Under the pieces are notes generated by a model. That model ran no database searches. It saw nothing but the letters and a program-made list of their open reading frames with translations, and was not told where the DNA came from. DNA of 52,933 bases from an uncultured Pelagibacteraceae bacterium (GTDB taxonomy: Bacteria; Pseudomonadota; Alphaproteobacteria; Pelagibacterales; Pelagibacteraceae): assembly GCA_902531765.1 (NCBI GenBank), contig CACAFC010000008.1:1-52933 (forward strand), read 5' to 3'. The position numbers and the translations under genes were made by a program. Positions 8,671 to 18,070 of this stretch are shown one piece after another. Within the stretch, counting starts at the first letter, position 1; every line of letters begins with the position of its first letter.

Positions 8671-10956
8671 ATGAAAAAAACTAAAATTGATCATTATACA
8701 GATAAAGAAGCTTTAGATTATCACCGTCATAATAAACCAGGGAAGATTGAAATCTCATCCTCAAAAAATATGACTACAAAAAGAGACCTCGCTTTAGCTT
8801 ATTCGCCAGGGGTAGCGGCACCAGTAAAAGCCATAAGTGAAAACCCAGAAACTGCGTTTGATTATACAAGTAAAGGAAACCTTGTTGCAGTAATAAGTAA
8901 TGGTACCGCAATTTTAGGTATGGGTAACTTAGGAGCTTTAGCCTCAAAACCTGTTATGGAAGGAAAAGCAGTATTGTTTAAAAGGTTTGCTGATATCGAC
9001 TCAATTGATCTTGAAATTGACTCACAAGATCATAATGAGATTATTAATAGTATTAAAAATTTTGCTCCAAGTTTTGGAGGCATTAACTTAGAGGACATTG
9101 CAGCTCCCGATTGTTTTGTTATTGAGGAAAAACTTAAAGAAATTTTAGATATCCCTGTCTTTCATGATGATCAACATGGAACAGCAATTATAACTACAGC
9201 TGCATTAATCAATGCACTTGATATTACCAAAAAAAAAATTGACGAAGTAAAAATAGTTGTAAACGGCGCAGGAGCATCTGCAATGGCATGTGCAAATTTA
9301 TTTAAAAAAAGTGGCGTTCCACAAAATAATATTACAATGGTTGATAGAACGGGAGTGATTTACAGTGGACGAGAAAATTTAAATCAGTGGAAATCAGCTC
9401 ATGCTATTGAAACCAAACATCGAACTTTAAAAGATGCAATAAATAATGCAGATGTTTTTTTAGGTTTATCAGCAAAAGGTGCTTTGACAAAAGATATGGT
9501 TAAATCAATGGCGAAAAATCCTATCATATTTGCATGTGCAAATCCCGATCCAGAAATCAAACCAGAGGAAGTTGCAGAGGTAAGAAATGATGCCATCATG
9601 GCTACTGGAAGATCAGACTATCCAAACCAAGTAAATAATTTGATTGGCTTTCCTTACATTTTTAGAGGTGCATTAGATGTAAGATCCAAAACTATAAATG
9701 AAGAGATGAAAATTGCTGCAGCTCACGCGATCGCCAACCTTGCAAAAGAAGAGGTTCCAGATGAAGTTGTTGCTGCGATGGGAGGAGAAAGACCACATTA
9801 TGGAAAAGATTATATAATTCCCTCAACATTTGACCCAAGACTAATAAGCGTAATTCCAGCTGCTGTAGCTAAAGCAGCGATAGATACTGGTGTTGCTAGA
9901 ATTAATATAAAAAATTTTGATGACTACAAAGATCAATTAAGACAAAGATTAGACCCAACAGTTACGATCATGCAGGGTATAAATAATTATATAAAGAAAA
10001 AACCTAAAAAAGTAATCTTTGCAGATGGTGAGGATGAAAATATGCTTAAAGCAGCGATAGCATTTAAAAACTCAAACTTAGGAATACCAATTTTAGTCGG
10101 CAAAGAAGATTTGATTAAAGATCAAATAAAAAAGATAGGTTACAGCGAAAATTTTGACATAGAAATTATTAATTCAAAAGATGATAAGAAAAGAGAAAAG
10201 TATACAAAATATCTTTTTGAAAAACTTCAAAGAAACAAGGGTATGCTAGAGCGTGATTGTGATCGTTTAGTAAGAAATGATAGAGTTATTTGGGCATCTT
10301 GTATGGTAGCATGTAAGGATGCTGATGCGATGGTGACTGGAAATACTAGGAGATATTCTTCATCACTAGAAAAGATAACTCAAGTTGTAGATCCTAGAGC
10401 TGGGGAAATTATGTTCGGTCTTAACTTGATAGTAAATAGAGGAAAAACAATTTTTATATGTGATACCTCTGTCATTGAATATCCTGATGCAAATCAATTA
10501 GCAGAAATGGCGAAATCAGCAGCTAGAGTAGTTAGATTATTTGGATTTGATCCCAAAGTCGCTTTCTTATCTCATTCTACTTTTGGAGAGCCGGCTACTG
10601 ACAGAACAAAAAGACTAAGCGATGCGGTTGAAATTTTAAAAAAAGATAAAGTTGATTTTAAGTTTGATGGAGAAATGCAGCCAGACGTTGCGTTAGAAGA
10701 ATTATATAAAGAACTTTACCCTTTTTCAGAAATTGTAGGAAATTCAAATGTCTTGATAATGCCTAGCCAACATAGTGCAGCTATTTCATATAAAATGATA
10801 AAATCAATGAGTAGAGCAAAGGTTATTGGACCTTTGTTAATTGGTTTAGGCCTTCCAATAGAGATTGCTCCTTTAAGAACTTCTACATCAGAAATTATTA
10901 ATCTTGCATCTATTGCAGCATACTCTTCTGATGTAATTGATTATAAAAATGATTAA
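8671..10956 (+). CDS. maeB: NADP-dependent malic enzyme with phosphotransacetylase-like domain
   Basis: Two-domain MaeB: oxidative decarboxylation of malate to pyruvate with NADPH formation. It has 761 residues, the usual length. The malic enzyme part (about 1-430) shows [40 protein letters not shown] and the nucleotide-binding [13 protein letters not shown]. The C-terminal part (about 435-761) is the phosphate acetyltransferase-like domain, usually regulatory (acetyl-CoA sensing) in this family, with a typical [13 protein letters not shown] and a terminal [22 protein letters not shown]. It stands alone on its strand and converges on the BON lipoprotein gene, sharing a TTAA stop overlap. Confidence 0.96.
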   Translation: MKKTKIDHYTDKEALDYHRHNKPGKIEISSSKNMTTKRDLALAYSPGVAAPVKAISENPETAFDYTSKGNLVAVISNGTAILGMGNLGALASKPVMEGKAVLFKRFADIDSIDLEIDSQDHNEIINSIKNFAPSFGGINLEDIAAPDCFVIEEKLKEILDIPVFHDDQHGTAIITTAALINALDITKKKIDEVKIVVNGAGASAMACANLFKKSGVPQNNITMVDRTGVIYSGRENLNQWKSAHAIETKHRTLKDAINNADVFLGLSAKGALTKDMVKSMAKNPIIFACANPDPEIKPEEVAEVRNDAIMATGRSDYPNQVNNLIGFPYIFRGALDVRSKTINEEMKIAAAHAIANLAKEEVPDEVVAAMGGERPHYGKDYIIPSTFDPRLISVIPAAVAKAAIDTGVARINIKNFDDYKDQLRQRLDPTVTIMQGINNYIKKKPKKVIFADGEDENMLKAAIAFKNSNLGIPILVGKEDLIKDQIKKIGYSENFDIEIINSKDDKKREKYTKYLFEKLQRNKGMLERDCDRLVRNDRVIWASCMVACKDADAMVTGNTRRYSSSLEKITQVVDPRAGEIMFGLNLIVNRGKTIFICDTSVIEYPDANQLAEMAKSAARVVRLFGFDPKVAFLSHSTFGEPATDRTKRLSDAVEILKKDKVDFKFDGEMQPDVALEELYKELYPFSEIVGNSNVLIMPSQHSAAISYKMIKSMSRAKVIGPLLIGLGLPIEIAPLRTSTSEIINLASIAAYSSDVIDYKND

Positions 10957-11546
10957 TTTTTTTGAATTCTTAAATCATCAACAATTAAAATACTTGCTAT
11001 AACATCCTCAACATCTAGGATTTCTTTAGCTTCATTTACTACTAATTCTTTTTCATCTGGTGTTAAAGCTATACCATAAACATAAATTTTCTTTTTATAA
11101 GTATCTATCTTATAGTTAGTAGCTTTTATTTCTTTATTCAAAATTAAAGCTGTTCTTAATTGTGAGGTAATTAAAATATCTTTTGCGGACTGTTGAAAAT
11201 TAAATTTCTCTTTAATCTTAATATCATTTCTCACAGATCTTACTCCCTCTGTTTCCCAAGCTAGTTTTGTTATTTTTAGTTTTTCTTCTGGGTTATCAAC
11301 TTTTCCGGTTAAGAAAATCCTTCCATCTAAAACTTTTGATTTAATGGATAAAAAATATTTTTTATCCATTATTACTAATCTTGCTGATAAATTTTTCTGC
11401 ATTATAGAATCATCAATTTGAGTTCCTAAAGATCTTGGATCTAAAGCAACAGTCACTCCAGTACCAAAAATTCCCTTTGAGGAAACACCCACACATCCTG
11501 ACAAAAATAATAGAGCAAATAATAATGTTAAAATTCTAAACTTCAT
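10953..11546 (-). CDS. BON-domain outer-membrane lipoprotein (DolP/OsmY-like)
   Basis: Predicted lipoprotein of 197 residues. The signal peptide has a lipobox LSGC with lipidated C18. Two BON-type phospholipid-binding repeats follow, about 45-115 (GRIFLTGKVDNPEEKLKI, TEGVRSVRND) and about 120-190 (KKIYVYGIALTPDEKELVV, VEDVIASI). The layout matches DolP (YraP), which supports outer-membrane integrity. Its start overlaps the end of rsmI by 11 bases. In E. coli rsmI (yraL), lpoA (yraM) and dolP (yraP) are also close neighbours, so the grouping is conserved and supports an envelope role. Orthology to DolP rather than another BON protein is an inference. Confidence 0.87.
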   Translation of the reverse strand: MKFRILTLLFALLFLSGCVGVSSKGIFGTGVTVALDPRSLGTQIDDSIMQKNLSARLVIMDKKYFLSIKSKVLDGRIFLTGKVDNPEEKLKITKLAWETEGVRSVRNDIKIKEKFNFQQSAKDILITSQLRTALILNKEIKATNYKIDTYKKKIYVYGIALTPDEKELVVNEAKEILDVEDVIASILIVDDLRIQKN

Positions 11547-12399
11547 TTTTTATCTTTAAACAAAAATCATAAATCTTTTTTTTTGGTATGCTATTATTTT
11601 GAGAAATTAAATTTACAATTTCTTTAATACTTAATTTTTTAATCATTTTTCTTATATTGCTTTTATCTGATTCACTTAATAAAAGAGAATCTTTTTTTAT
11701 TTTTTTTTTTTCAGATATTACAATAGTTAACTCACCTTTTAAGTTTTCATTAAAGAGTTTTAAATCATCAACTGTGTATCTTAAATATTCCTCATAAAAT
11801 TTTGTCATTTCTCTACAAATCAAAATATCTCTTTCAGAAAAATTATTTTTAATAAATGGAATAGCTTTATTTATTTTTTTTGGAGAAATAAAAAAAACAA
11901 TAGATGAGTCTAATTGAGTTAGAAATTTTAAATCGTTTTTAATATCTTTTAGTTTTGATGGAAAGAAACCATAAAAAAAATATCTTTCGGAAAAACCGCT
12001 TATTGATACAGCAGCGCTGACTGCAGATGCTCCGGGTAATGGAAAAATATTTATTTTTTCTTCAACACACTCTCTTACCAAAATAGCTCCAGGGTCTGAT
12101 ATCCCTGGCGTGCCAGCATCTGATATAAGTGATATAATTTTATCGTTCCTCAAATGATTCATGATTAGAGATAAATTTTTCTTCTCATTAAATTTGTGAT
12201 TGGGTAATAATTTTGATTTAACCTCAAATTTTTCCATCAATTTTCTCGAAATTCGAGTGTCCTCACACAAAATAAAATCTGATTTTTTTAAAATTTCTAT
12301 TGCTCGATAAGTAATATCACCTAAATTTCCTATGGGAGTAGGTATTATATATAAACCTTTTTTAATTTCTTTATTTTGAAATTTAGGGTTTACAGACAT
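11536..12399 (-). CDS. rsmI: 16S rRNA 2'-O-ribose C1402 methyltransferase RsmI
   Basis: SAM-dependent tetrapyrrole-methylase-fold enzyme that methylates the ribose of C1402 in 16S rRNA. It has 287 residues. The N-terminal glycine loop is LYIIPTPIGNLGDITYRAIEIL, followed by CEDTRISRKLMEKF, PNHKFNE and LISDAGTPGISDPG, all RsmI signatures. The C-terminal tail is Lys-rich and helical. It is divergent from the LpoA-like gene (34 bases between starts) and overlaps the BON lipoprotein gene downstream. Confidence 0.96.
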   Translation of the reverse strand: MSVNPKFQNKEIKKGLYIIPTPIGNLGDITYRAIEILKKSDFILCEDTRISRKLMEKFEVKSKLLPNHKFNEKKNLSLIMNHLRNDKIISLISDAGTPGISDPGAILVRECVEEKINIFPLPGASAVSAAVSISGFSERYFFYGFFPSKLKDIKNDLKFLTQLDSSIVFFISPKKINKAIPFIKNNFSERDILICREMTKFYEEYLRYTVDDLKLFNENLKGELTIVISEKKKIKKDSLLLSESDKSNIRKMIKKLSIKEIVNLISQNNSIPKKKIYDFCLKIKNEV

Positions 12400-12433
12400 A
12401 ATTATACAATACTAAAATTATATAAATCATTAA

Positions 12434-13588
12434 ATGAATAAATTTTTTAAAATTCTGTTTTCAATATTTTTGGTTTTATTATTTGAAACATCTATTTCCT
12501 ATTCAGAGGTAACAAAAATTAAAATTGGAGTATTAGTACCACTATCAGGAGAAAACGCATCATTAGGAAAACAAATACTTAATTCAATAAGAATGGCCTT
12601 AATTGATATAAAGAATAATGACTTAGAAATATATCCCAAGGACACTAGGTCAGATCCTGATGTAACTTTACGTTCAGCTTTAGAATTTGAGAAAATGGGA
12701 ATATCACTGGTAATAGGTCCAGTATTTTATGAAAACTTATTATTTTTAGATAAGGTAAATAGTATTACTTTTTTATCTTTAACAAACAAAACTTTAGATC
12801 TTCATAAAAATATCATTAGCAGCGGTATTAACTCCTCTTCACAATTAAATACAATTAAAAAATTTTTGGAAAAGAACGATATTAAAAAAACGATTTTTTT
12901 AATTCCAAATTCTAATTATGACTTAGAGGTTAAAAAAGGAATTAAAATATCAAAGATCGAACTTTTTAAACAATATAACTATGATATTGACCCTACTAAA
13001 TTAACAAAACAAATAGAAAAAATCACAAACTACGGAATAAGAAAACAAAACTTATTAGATGAAATATCGCGGGTTGAAAAATCTGATGATCCAAATAAAG
13101 AAAAAATTATAGAAAACCTTGAAAAAAAATACACACTTGGAAAAGTAAAGTTTGATTCTATTGTAATTGCAGATTTTGATGAAAGTTTAAAAAGTGTTGT
13201 CACTTCATTGCTATATACTGACGTGTCACCAAAAAATAAATTAATAATTACTTTGAATCAATGGTTTGATGAAAGTTTATTAAAAGAAAAAAATTTACAA
13301 CCAATTTATTATCCCTCAATTAACAAACAAAATTTAGATGATTTTACCAATAAATTTTTTCAAAAATTTAATTATAAACCAAATTATCTATCTTTATTAA
13401 GCTATGATTTAATAGGATTAATATATTACCTATCACTAAAAAATGAAACTTTAGAAATAAGCAAATCATTTAAAACTCAAAATACATTTAAAGGAAAAAT
13501 AGGAGTTTTCGAAATAAAAGATAATAAGATTAACCATCAATTAAATTTTTATGAAATTAATGACGGTAAACTTAAAGAAATTTTTTAA
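12434..13588 (+). CDS. LpoA-like periplasmic binding-fold protein (penicillin-binding protein activator type)
   Basis: Predicted periplasmic protein of 384 residues. A signal peptide (about 1-25, ending ISYSE) is followed by a type 1 periplasmic-binding fold beginning IKIGVLVPLSGENASLGKQI. The segment NYGIRKQNLLDEISRVEKS and the later YTLGKVKFDSIVIADF are typical of alphaproteobacterial PBP-activator proteins, which equal the C-terminal domain of E. coli LpoA without its N-terminal helical domain. No Cys follows the signal peptide, so unlike LpoA it is not a lipoprotein. Head-to-head placement with rsmI mirrors rsmI-lpoA in E. coli. A solute-binding role for amino acids is the alternative, but no transporter genes are near. 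Confidence 0.78.
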   Translation: MNKFFKILFSIFLVLLFETSISYSEVTKIKIGVLVPLSGENASLGKQILNSIRMALIDIKNNDLEIYPKDTRSDPDVTLRSALEFEKMGISLVIGPVFYENLLFLDKVNSITFLSLTNKTLDLHKNIISSGINSSSQLNTIKKFLEKNDIKKTIFLIPNSNYDLEVKKGIKISKIELFKQYNYDIDPTKLTKQIEKITNYGIRKQNLLDEISRVEKSDDPNKEKIIENLEKKYTLGKVKFDSIVIADFDESLKSVVTSLLYTDVSPKNKLIITLNQWFDESLLKEKNLQPIYYPSINKQNLDDFTNKFFQKFNYKPNYLSLLSYDLIGLIYYLSLKNETLEISKSFKTQNTFKGKIGVFEIKDNKINHQLNFYEINDGKLKEIF

Positions 13589-14174
13589 TTTTTTTAAATG
13601 CAATTGATCTATGATCAATTTTATATTTACTAGATAATTTCATTTCACCAAAAGTTTGTTTCTTTTTTTTTGGAATAAAAATTGGATCATATCCAAAACC
13701 ATTTTTTCCTCTAATTTTGTTTGAAATATAACCTTCAATTTTTCCAACTACACTTGCAATTGTTTTATCTAAATAACAAATCGACAATGCACACACAAAT
13801 CTCGCTTTAATCTTTTTATCTTTCCAATTTTTATCTTTTTTATTTAATTCTCTATACACTCTTTTTATAGCTTTACTAAAATCTCCTTTAGATCCCGCCC
13901 ATCTGGCTGAAAAAATTCCAGGTTTTTTATCCAAACAATCTATTTCAAGACCAGAGTCATCAGCAATACAAACTAAATTAGATTTTTTTGAGAAATACTT
14001 CGATTTAATTATTGAGTTTTCTTTAAATGTTTTTCCATTTTCAGCTGGGCTTTTAAGCTTAAAGTCTGATGTACAAAAAATCTTAATTGATTTTGGCAAT
14101 AAACCCTTAATTTCTCTAAGTTTTCCTTTGTTATTTGTGCCAATTAATATTTTTGATATTTTTTTTTTTAACAT
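13572..14174 (-). CDS. rdgB: Non-canonical purine NTP pyrophosphatase (RdgB/HAM1)
   Basis: House-cleaning enzyme hydrolysing dITP, ITP and XTP to monophosphates so that they are not built into DNA or RNA. It has 200 residues. The N-terminus LIGTNNKGKLREIKGLL carries the substrate-binding S/T-x-N-x-x-K motif. CIADDSGLEIDCLDKKPGIFSARWAG has the catalytic/metal acidic residues, and GFGYDPIF plus the end DHRSIAFKKI are family motifs. The 3' end overlaps the LpoA-like gene tail-to-tail by 17 bases. The start is 36 bases from divergent grpE, next to which rdgB lies in many Alphaproteobacteria (with rph and hrcA, both absent here). Confidence 0.96.
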   Translation of the reverse strand: MLKKKISKILIGTNNKGKLREIKGLLPKSIKIFCTSDFKLKSPAENGKTFKENSIIKSKYFSKKSNLVCIADDSGLEIDCLDKKPGIFSARWAGSKGDFSKAIKRVYRELNKKDKNWKDKKIKARFVCALSICYLDKTIASVVGKIEGYISNKIRGKNGFGYDPIFIPKKKKQTFGEMKLSSKYKIDHRSIAFKKIKKFL

Positions 14175-14203
14175 CTAGAAATTCCTAAATTTCTTACCAT
14201 ATA
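14175..14203 (+). promoter_or_regulatory. Possible heat-shock (RpoH-type) promoter of grpE
   Basis: In the 36-base gap between rdgB and grpE, CTAGAA (14175-14180) is followed after 16 bases by CCATATA (14197-14203). The enterobacterial sigma-32 consensus is CTTGAA and CCCCATnTA, so the -35 has one mismatch. The spacing equals that of the candidate hslV promoter in this window. Transcription would begin about 7 bases on, almost at the grpE ATG. There is no visible Shine-Dalgarno sequence. It is found by eye and may be chance in AT-rich DNA. Confidence 0.35.
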
Positions 14204-14210
14204 TGCTTCT

Positions 14211-14849
14211 ATGGAAAAAGACCAAAAAGAAAATATTCAAAACGAAAATTTGGCTAAGGAAGAAAATAATCAATCTCCTGAAACTCAGGAGCAAACGGAT
14301 GATCACAATAAAAGAGAGGAAAAAGAAAAAAAAGAATTAACACCAGAAGAAAAACTTTTAGAGCTTGAAGATAAACTAGCTAGGACATTTGCTGAAATGG
14401 AAAATCAAAGAAGAAGGTTTGAGAAAGAGAAGGAAGATGCTTTTGAATACGGTGGTTTTTCATTTGCTAAAGAATCGCTTAGCCTTATAGACAATTTTGA
14501 AAGATCCAAAAATATTTTAGAGAGCGATGAGAGGTTGAAAGACTCTGAGGCACTTAAAAAAACTTTAGAGCATTTTGATATAATTCATAAAGATTTAATA
14601 TCTATATTTAACAAAAATAATATTAAACAGATTGATAGTTTAAATAAAAAATTAGATCCAAACTTTCACCAAGCAATGATGGAAATCGAGGATGATACAA
14701 AAGAGCCAGGAACTATAATTCAGGAAATTCAAAAAGGTTTCACGATTAAAGATCGATTACTAAGGCCTTCTTTAGTTGGCGTAGCTAAGAAAACTCAAAA
14801 AAAAACAGCCAAAACAGAGGAAACTAAAGAGAATTTGGAGACCAAATAA
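14211..14849 (+). CDS. grpE: Nucleotide exchange factor GrpE
   Basis: GrpE releases ADP from DnaK in the heat-shock chaperone cycle. It has 212 residues. An acidic, Lys/Glu/Gln-rich N-terminal tail (about 1-45) is followed by a long coiled coil with FAEMENQRRRFEKEKEDAFEYG and the C-terminal beta domain ending KGFTIKDRLLRPSLVGVAKK, the GrpE signature. The N-terminal tail is not conserved, so the exact start is less sure than the gene. The ATG at 14211 is used because it lies directly after a promoter-like element and no earlier Met fits. It is followed by dnaK and dnaJ. Confidence 0.95.
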   Translation: MEKDQKENIQNENLAKEENNQSPETQEQTDDHNKREEKEKKELTPEEKLLELEDKLARTFAEMENQRRRFEKEKEDAFEYGGFSFAKESLSLIDNFERSKNILESDERLKDSEALKKTLEHFDIIHKDLISIFNKNNIKQIDSLNKKLDPNFHQAMMEIEDDTKEPGTIIQEIQKGFTIKDRLLRPSLVGVAKKTQKKTAKTEETKENLETK

Positions 14850-14861
14850 TGATTAGAACAA

Positions 14862-14889
14862 CTTGTAGAATTAAAAATAACACTTATAT
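14862..14889 (+). promoter_or_regulatory. Alphaproteobacterial heat-shock promoter motif before dnaK
   Basis: CTTG at 14862-14865 and CTTATAT at 14883-14889 are separated by exactly 17 bases. This matches the alphaproteobacterial RpoH consensus as I recall it, CTTG-N17/18-CYTATnT. It lies in the 60-base grpE-dnaK gap, so dnaK-dnaJ may have its own heat-inducible start besides read-through from grpE. The predicted transcription start falls close to or inside the GAGGAG element at about 14893-14898, which is a weakness of the call. Confidence 0.5.
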
Positions 14890-14892
14890 GAC

Positions 14893-14898
14893 GAGGAG
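14893..14898 (+). promoter_or_regulatory. Shine-Dalgarno sequence of dnaK
   Basis: GAGGAG, 11 bases before the dnaK ATG at 14910. It is one of the clearest ribosome binding sites in this AT-rich window and fits a highly translated chaperone. It also fixes the start that gives the conserved N-terminus [14 protein letters not shown]. Confidence 0.7.
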
Positions 14899-14909
14899 AA
14901 TTAATAATT

Positions 14910-16835
14910 ATGAGTAAAATTATTGGAATAGATTTGGGAACTACTAACTCTTGTGTGGCTATAATGGAAGGTAGCCAAGCAAAAGTTTTAGAAAATGCAG
15001 AAGGTGCTAGAACAACACCCTCTGTTGTTGCCTTTACTGAGGAAAAAGAAAAATTGATAGGACAACCAGCTAAAAGACAAGCTGTAACAAATCCTGAAAA
15101 TACCATTTTTGCAGTTAAAAGATTAATAGGAAGAAACTTTGATGACCCAACTGTTAAAAAAGATATAGAAGCAGCTCCATTCAAGATTGTTAATTCAGAA
15201 AAAGGAGATGCGTGGATAGAATCTAAGGGAGAAAAATACTCTCCTTCTCAAATTTCAGCTTTTATTTTACAAAAAATGAAAGAAACAGCAGAAAAATATT
15301 TAGGCCAAGCTGTTACGAAAGCTGTGATTACTGTGCCTGCCTACTTTAATGATGCTCAAAGACAAGCAACAAAAGATGCTGGTAAAATTGCAGGTCTAGA
15401 AGTTTTAAGAATTATAAATGAACCTACTGCTGCATCATTAGCTTATGGTTTAGATAAAAAACAAAATAAGAAAATTGCAGTTTATGACTTAGGTGGTGGA
15501 ACATTTGATGTTTCAATACTTGAGCTTGGTGATGGAGTTTTTGAAGTTAAATCAACTAATGGAGATACATTTTTAGGTGGTGAAGATTTTGATAATTCTG
15601 TAGTGGAATATTTAATTGCTGAGTTTAAAAAAGATAATGGAATAGATTTAAAATCAGATAAGCTTGCTCTTCAAAGATTAAAAGAAGCAGCTGAGAAAGC
15701 TAAAATTGAATTATCTTCAGCTGAACAAACTGATATAAATTTGCCATTTATCACAGCTGACAAAACAGGTCCAAAACATATCAATTTAAAACTTACAAGA
15801 GCAAAACTAGAAGCATTAGTTGAAGATCTTATAGCAAGAACAATGCCACCTTGTAAAACGGCATTGAAAGATGCTGGTATCACAGCAAATGAAATTGATG
15901 AAGTTGTTATGGTTGGTGGAATGACAAGAATGCCAAAAGTAATTGAAGAAGTTAAAAATTTCTTTGGAAAAGAACCTAATAAAAGTGTTAACCCTGACGA
16001 AGTTGTTGCAATGGGTGCTGCTATTCAAGCAGGTGTTCTTCAAGGAGATGTGAAAGATGTATTATTATTAGATGTAACACCTCTCTCTCTTGGAATTGAA
16101 ACTTTAGGTGGAGTGTCTACAAAATTAATTGAAAAAAATACAACAATACCTACAAAAAAAAGCCAAGTATTTTCAACTGCTGAAGATAATCAACCTGCTG
16201 TTTCTATTAGGGTATTACAAGGTGAAAGAGAAATGGCAGCTGATAACAAAATTTTAGGAAACTTTGAGCTTGTTGGAATTGCGCCAGCTCCTAGAGGTGT
16301 TCCTCAAATTGAAGTTACATTTGATATAGATGCAAATGGTATCGTTAATGTTTCAGCAAAAGACAAGGGTACCGGTAAAGAACAGAAAATTCAAATTCAA
16401 GCTTCAGGTGGTTTAAGTGATGAAGAAATTGAAAAAATGGTTAAAGATGCTGAAGCTAATAAAGAATCTGATAAAAAGAAAAGAGAGTCAGTAGATGTAA
16501 GAAATCAAGCGGACACCTTAATACACTCTACAGACAAAAATCTTAAAGAACACGGTTCTAAAGTATCTGAAGCTGACAAAAAAGCTATTGAAGATGCTTC
16601 AAGTCAACTGAAAGAATCTCTTAAAGGTGAAAATACAGATGATATCAAGAAAAAAACTGAAGCGTTAGTTCAGACTTCAATGAAACTTGGAGAAGCAATA
16701 TATAAATCACAACAAAATACAAAACCAGATTCTAATAAAGATAATGGTAAAGATGATAAAGGAAAAAAAGATGATAATGTTGTTGATGCTGATTTTGAGG
16801 AAGTAAAAGACGAGAATAAAGAAAAGAGCGCTTAA
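14910..16835 (+). CDS. dnaK: Molecular chaperone DnaK (Hsp70)
   Basis: ATP-driven Hsp70 chaperone with 641 residues, full family length. The nucleotide-binding domain has [13 protein letters not shown] (about 5-17), the [21 protein letters not shown] block, [14 protein letters not shown] and [13 protein letters not shown]. The interdomain linker is [19 protein letters not shown] (about 385-403). A substrate-binding domain and a helical lid follow, and the C-terminal tail is very acidic and basic, ending [16 protein letters not shown]. It is followed 27 bases later by dnaJ. Confidence 0.99.
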   Translation: MSKIIGIDLGTTNSCVAIMEGSQAKVLENAEGARTTPSVVAFTEEKEKLIGQPAKRQAVTNPENTIFAVKRLIGRNFDDPTVKKDIEAAPFKIVNSEKGDAWIESKGEKYSPSQISAFILQKMKETAEKYLGQAVTKAVITVPAYFNDAQRQATKDAGKIAGLEVLRIINEPTAASLAYGLDKKQNKKIAVYDLGGGTFDVSILELGDGVFEVKSTNGDTFLGGEDFDNSVVEYLIAEFKKDNGIDLKSDKLALQRLKEAAEKAKIELSSAEQTDINLPFITADKTGPKHINLKLTRAKLEALVEDLIARTMPPCKTALKDAGITANEIDEVVMVGGMTRMPKVIEEVKNFFGKEPNKSVNPDEVVAMGAAIQAGVLQGDVKDVLLLDVTPLSLGIETLGGVSTKLIEKNTTIPTKKSQVFSTAEDNQPAVSIRVLQGEREMAADNKILGNFELVGIAPAPRGVPQIEVTFDIDANGIVNVSAKDKGTGKEQKIQIQASGGLSDEEIEKMVKDAEANKESDKKKRESVDVRNQADTLIHSTDKNLKEHGSKVSEADKKAIEDASSQLKESLKGENTDDIKKKTEALVQTSMKLGEAIYKSQQNTKPDSNKDNGKDDKGKKDDNVVDADFEEVKDENKEKSA

Positions 16836-16862
16836 CATACATTTATCTGTCCGGGGTATTAA

Positions 16863-17999
16863 ATGGCAAAAAGAGATTATTATGACGTCCTCGGCGTAAA
16901 TAAAAGCGCATCCCCTGAAGAGTTAAAATCTGCATATAGAAAATTAGCTGTAAAATATCATCCAGATAAAAATCCAGGCGATAAAGGAGCTGAGGAAAAA
17001 TTTAAGGAAGCAAGTGAAGCTTACGGCATTCTTTCTGATAAATCTAAAAAAGAAAATTATGATAATTTTGGTCATGCTGCCTTTGAAAATGGTGGTGGTG
17101 GACAAGATGGATTTGGAGGATTTGGGGGTTTTAGTGGTGCAGATTTTTCAGACATATTTGAGGATTTTTTTGGCGACTTCGGCGGTGGAAGAAGAAGTTC
17201 TAGAGGAAGAAGCTCAAATAATAGAGGCTCAGATCTAAGATATGATTTATCAATTACTTTAGAAGAAGCCTACGCGGGTAAAAAGCAAAATATACAATTT
17301 TCAACATCAGAAAAATGTAACACATGTAAGGGAAATGGATCTAAGCCAGGGTCTAGCCCTGATAGATGTAGCTACTGCGGAGGAAACGGTAGAGTAAGAT
17401 CTAATCAAGGTTTTTTTACAGTTCAACAAACATGTCCTCAATGTGCAGGAAGTGGGGAAGAAATAACAAATCCTTGCTCGGACTGTAATGGACAAGGAAA
17501 CACTCAAACTTCAAAAAAAGTATCTGTCACAATACCAAAGGGGGTCGATGACGGGACAAGAATTAGACTTGCTGGAAAGGGTGAGGCGGGAACAAGAGGT
17601 GGTGCTAGTGGTGATTTATATTTATTTATAAATGTAAAATCTCACGAGTTATTTAAAAGATCAGATGTAAATTTATTCTTTGAGTTTCCAATTTCAATAG
17701 CAGATGCAGCACTCGGTACAACAATAGAAATACCAACAATAGATGGTAAAAAAGCAAAAATAAAAATACCTGATGGAACTCAAGATGGTAAACAATTTAG
17801 ACTAAAAGGAAAAGGTATGCCTTTTATGCGTAGAGGAGATTTTGGAGATTTGTATGTACAAATTAAAACTGAAGTTCCAGTATATTTAAACAAAGAGCAA
17901 AGAAGCCTTTTAGAAAAATTCAGGGAAATAGAAAACGATAAATCTAATCCGAGTATCAAAAAATTTTTTCAAAAAGCAAAAGATTTTTGGAAAAGTTGA
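16863..17999 (+). CDS. dnaJ: Chaperone DnaJ (Hsp40)
   Basis: Type I Hsp40 co-chaperone that stimulates DnaK ATPase and delivers clients. It has 378 residues. The J domain (1-70) has the essential HPD in [10 protein letters not shown] Gly/Phe-rich region (about 75-110) with GGFGGFSG follows. The zinc domain carries four CxxCxGxG-type repeats: [24 protein letters not shown] and CSDCNGQG. The C-terminal client-binding domains follow. It is cotranscribed with dnaK and is the last heat-shock gene of the operon, followed by a sulfotransferase rather than directly by dapB. Confidence 0.98.
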   Translation: MAKRDYYDVLGVNKSASPEELKSAYRKLAVKYHPDKNPGDKGAEEKFKEASEAYGILSDKSKKENYDNFGHAAFENGGGGQDGFGGFGGFSGADFSDIFEDFFGDFGGGRRSSRGRSSNNRGSDLRYDLSITLEEAYAGKKQNIQFSTSEKCNTCKGNGSKPGSSPDRCSYCGGNGRVRSNQGFFTVQQTCPQCAGSGEEITNPCSDCNGQGNTQTSKKVSVTIPKGVDDGTRIRLAGKGEAGTRGGASGDLYLFINVKSHELFKRSDVNLFFEFPISIADAALGTTIEIPTIDGKKAKIKIPDGTQDGKQFRLKGKGMPFMRRGDFGDLYVQIKTEVPVYLNKEQRSLLEKFREIENDKSNPSIKKFFQKAKDFWKS

Positions 18000-18002
18000 T
18001 AA

Positions 18003-18040
18003 ATTCAACTTAAGTTCATCAAAAATAATATTTAAGTTGA
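18003..18040. repeat. AT-rich inverted repeat after dnaJ
   Basis: TTCAACTTAA (18003-18012) and its exact reverse complement TTAAGTTGAA (18031-18040) flank an 18-base loop, just after the dnaJ stop and before the sulfotransferase gene. It could form a weak mRNA 3'-end hairpin, but it has few G-C pairs and no following T-run, so it is not a standard terminator. Chance occurrence is possible. Confidence 0.35.
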
Positions 18041-18070
18041 AATAATTAATACCTAGTTTAATAAATAAAT

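Noticed and set aside
8103-8684. Plus-strand open frames antisense to murJ
   Set aside because: They are shadows of a hydrophobic coding strand, with no motif, no ribosome site and no room between genes.
15671-16043. Minus-strand open frames inside dnaK
   Set aside because: Antisense frames in a strongly conserved gene; the translations show no recognisable protein features.
18003-18040. Hairpin after dnaJ as an intrinsic terminator
   Set aside because: The stem is AT-only apart from two G-C pairs, the loop is 18 bases and no T-run follows; kept only as an inverted repeat.
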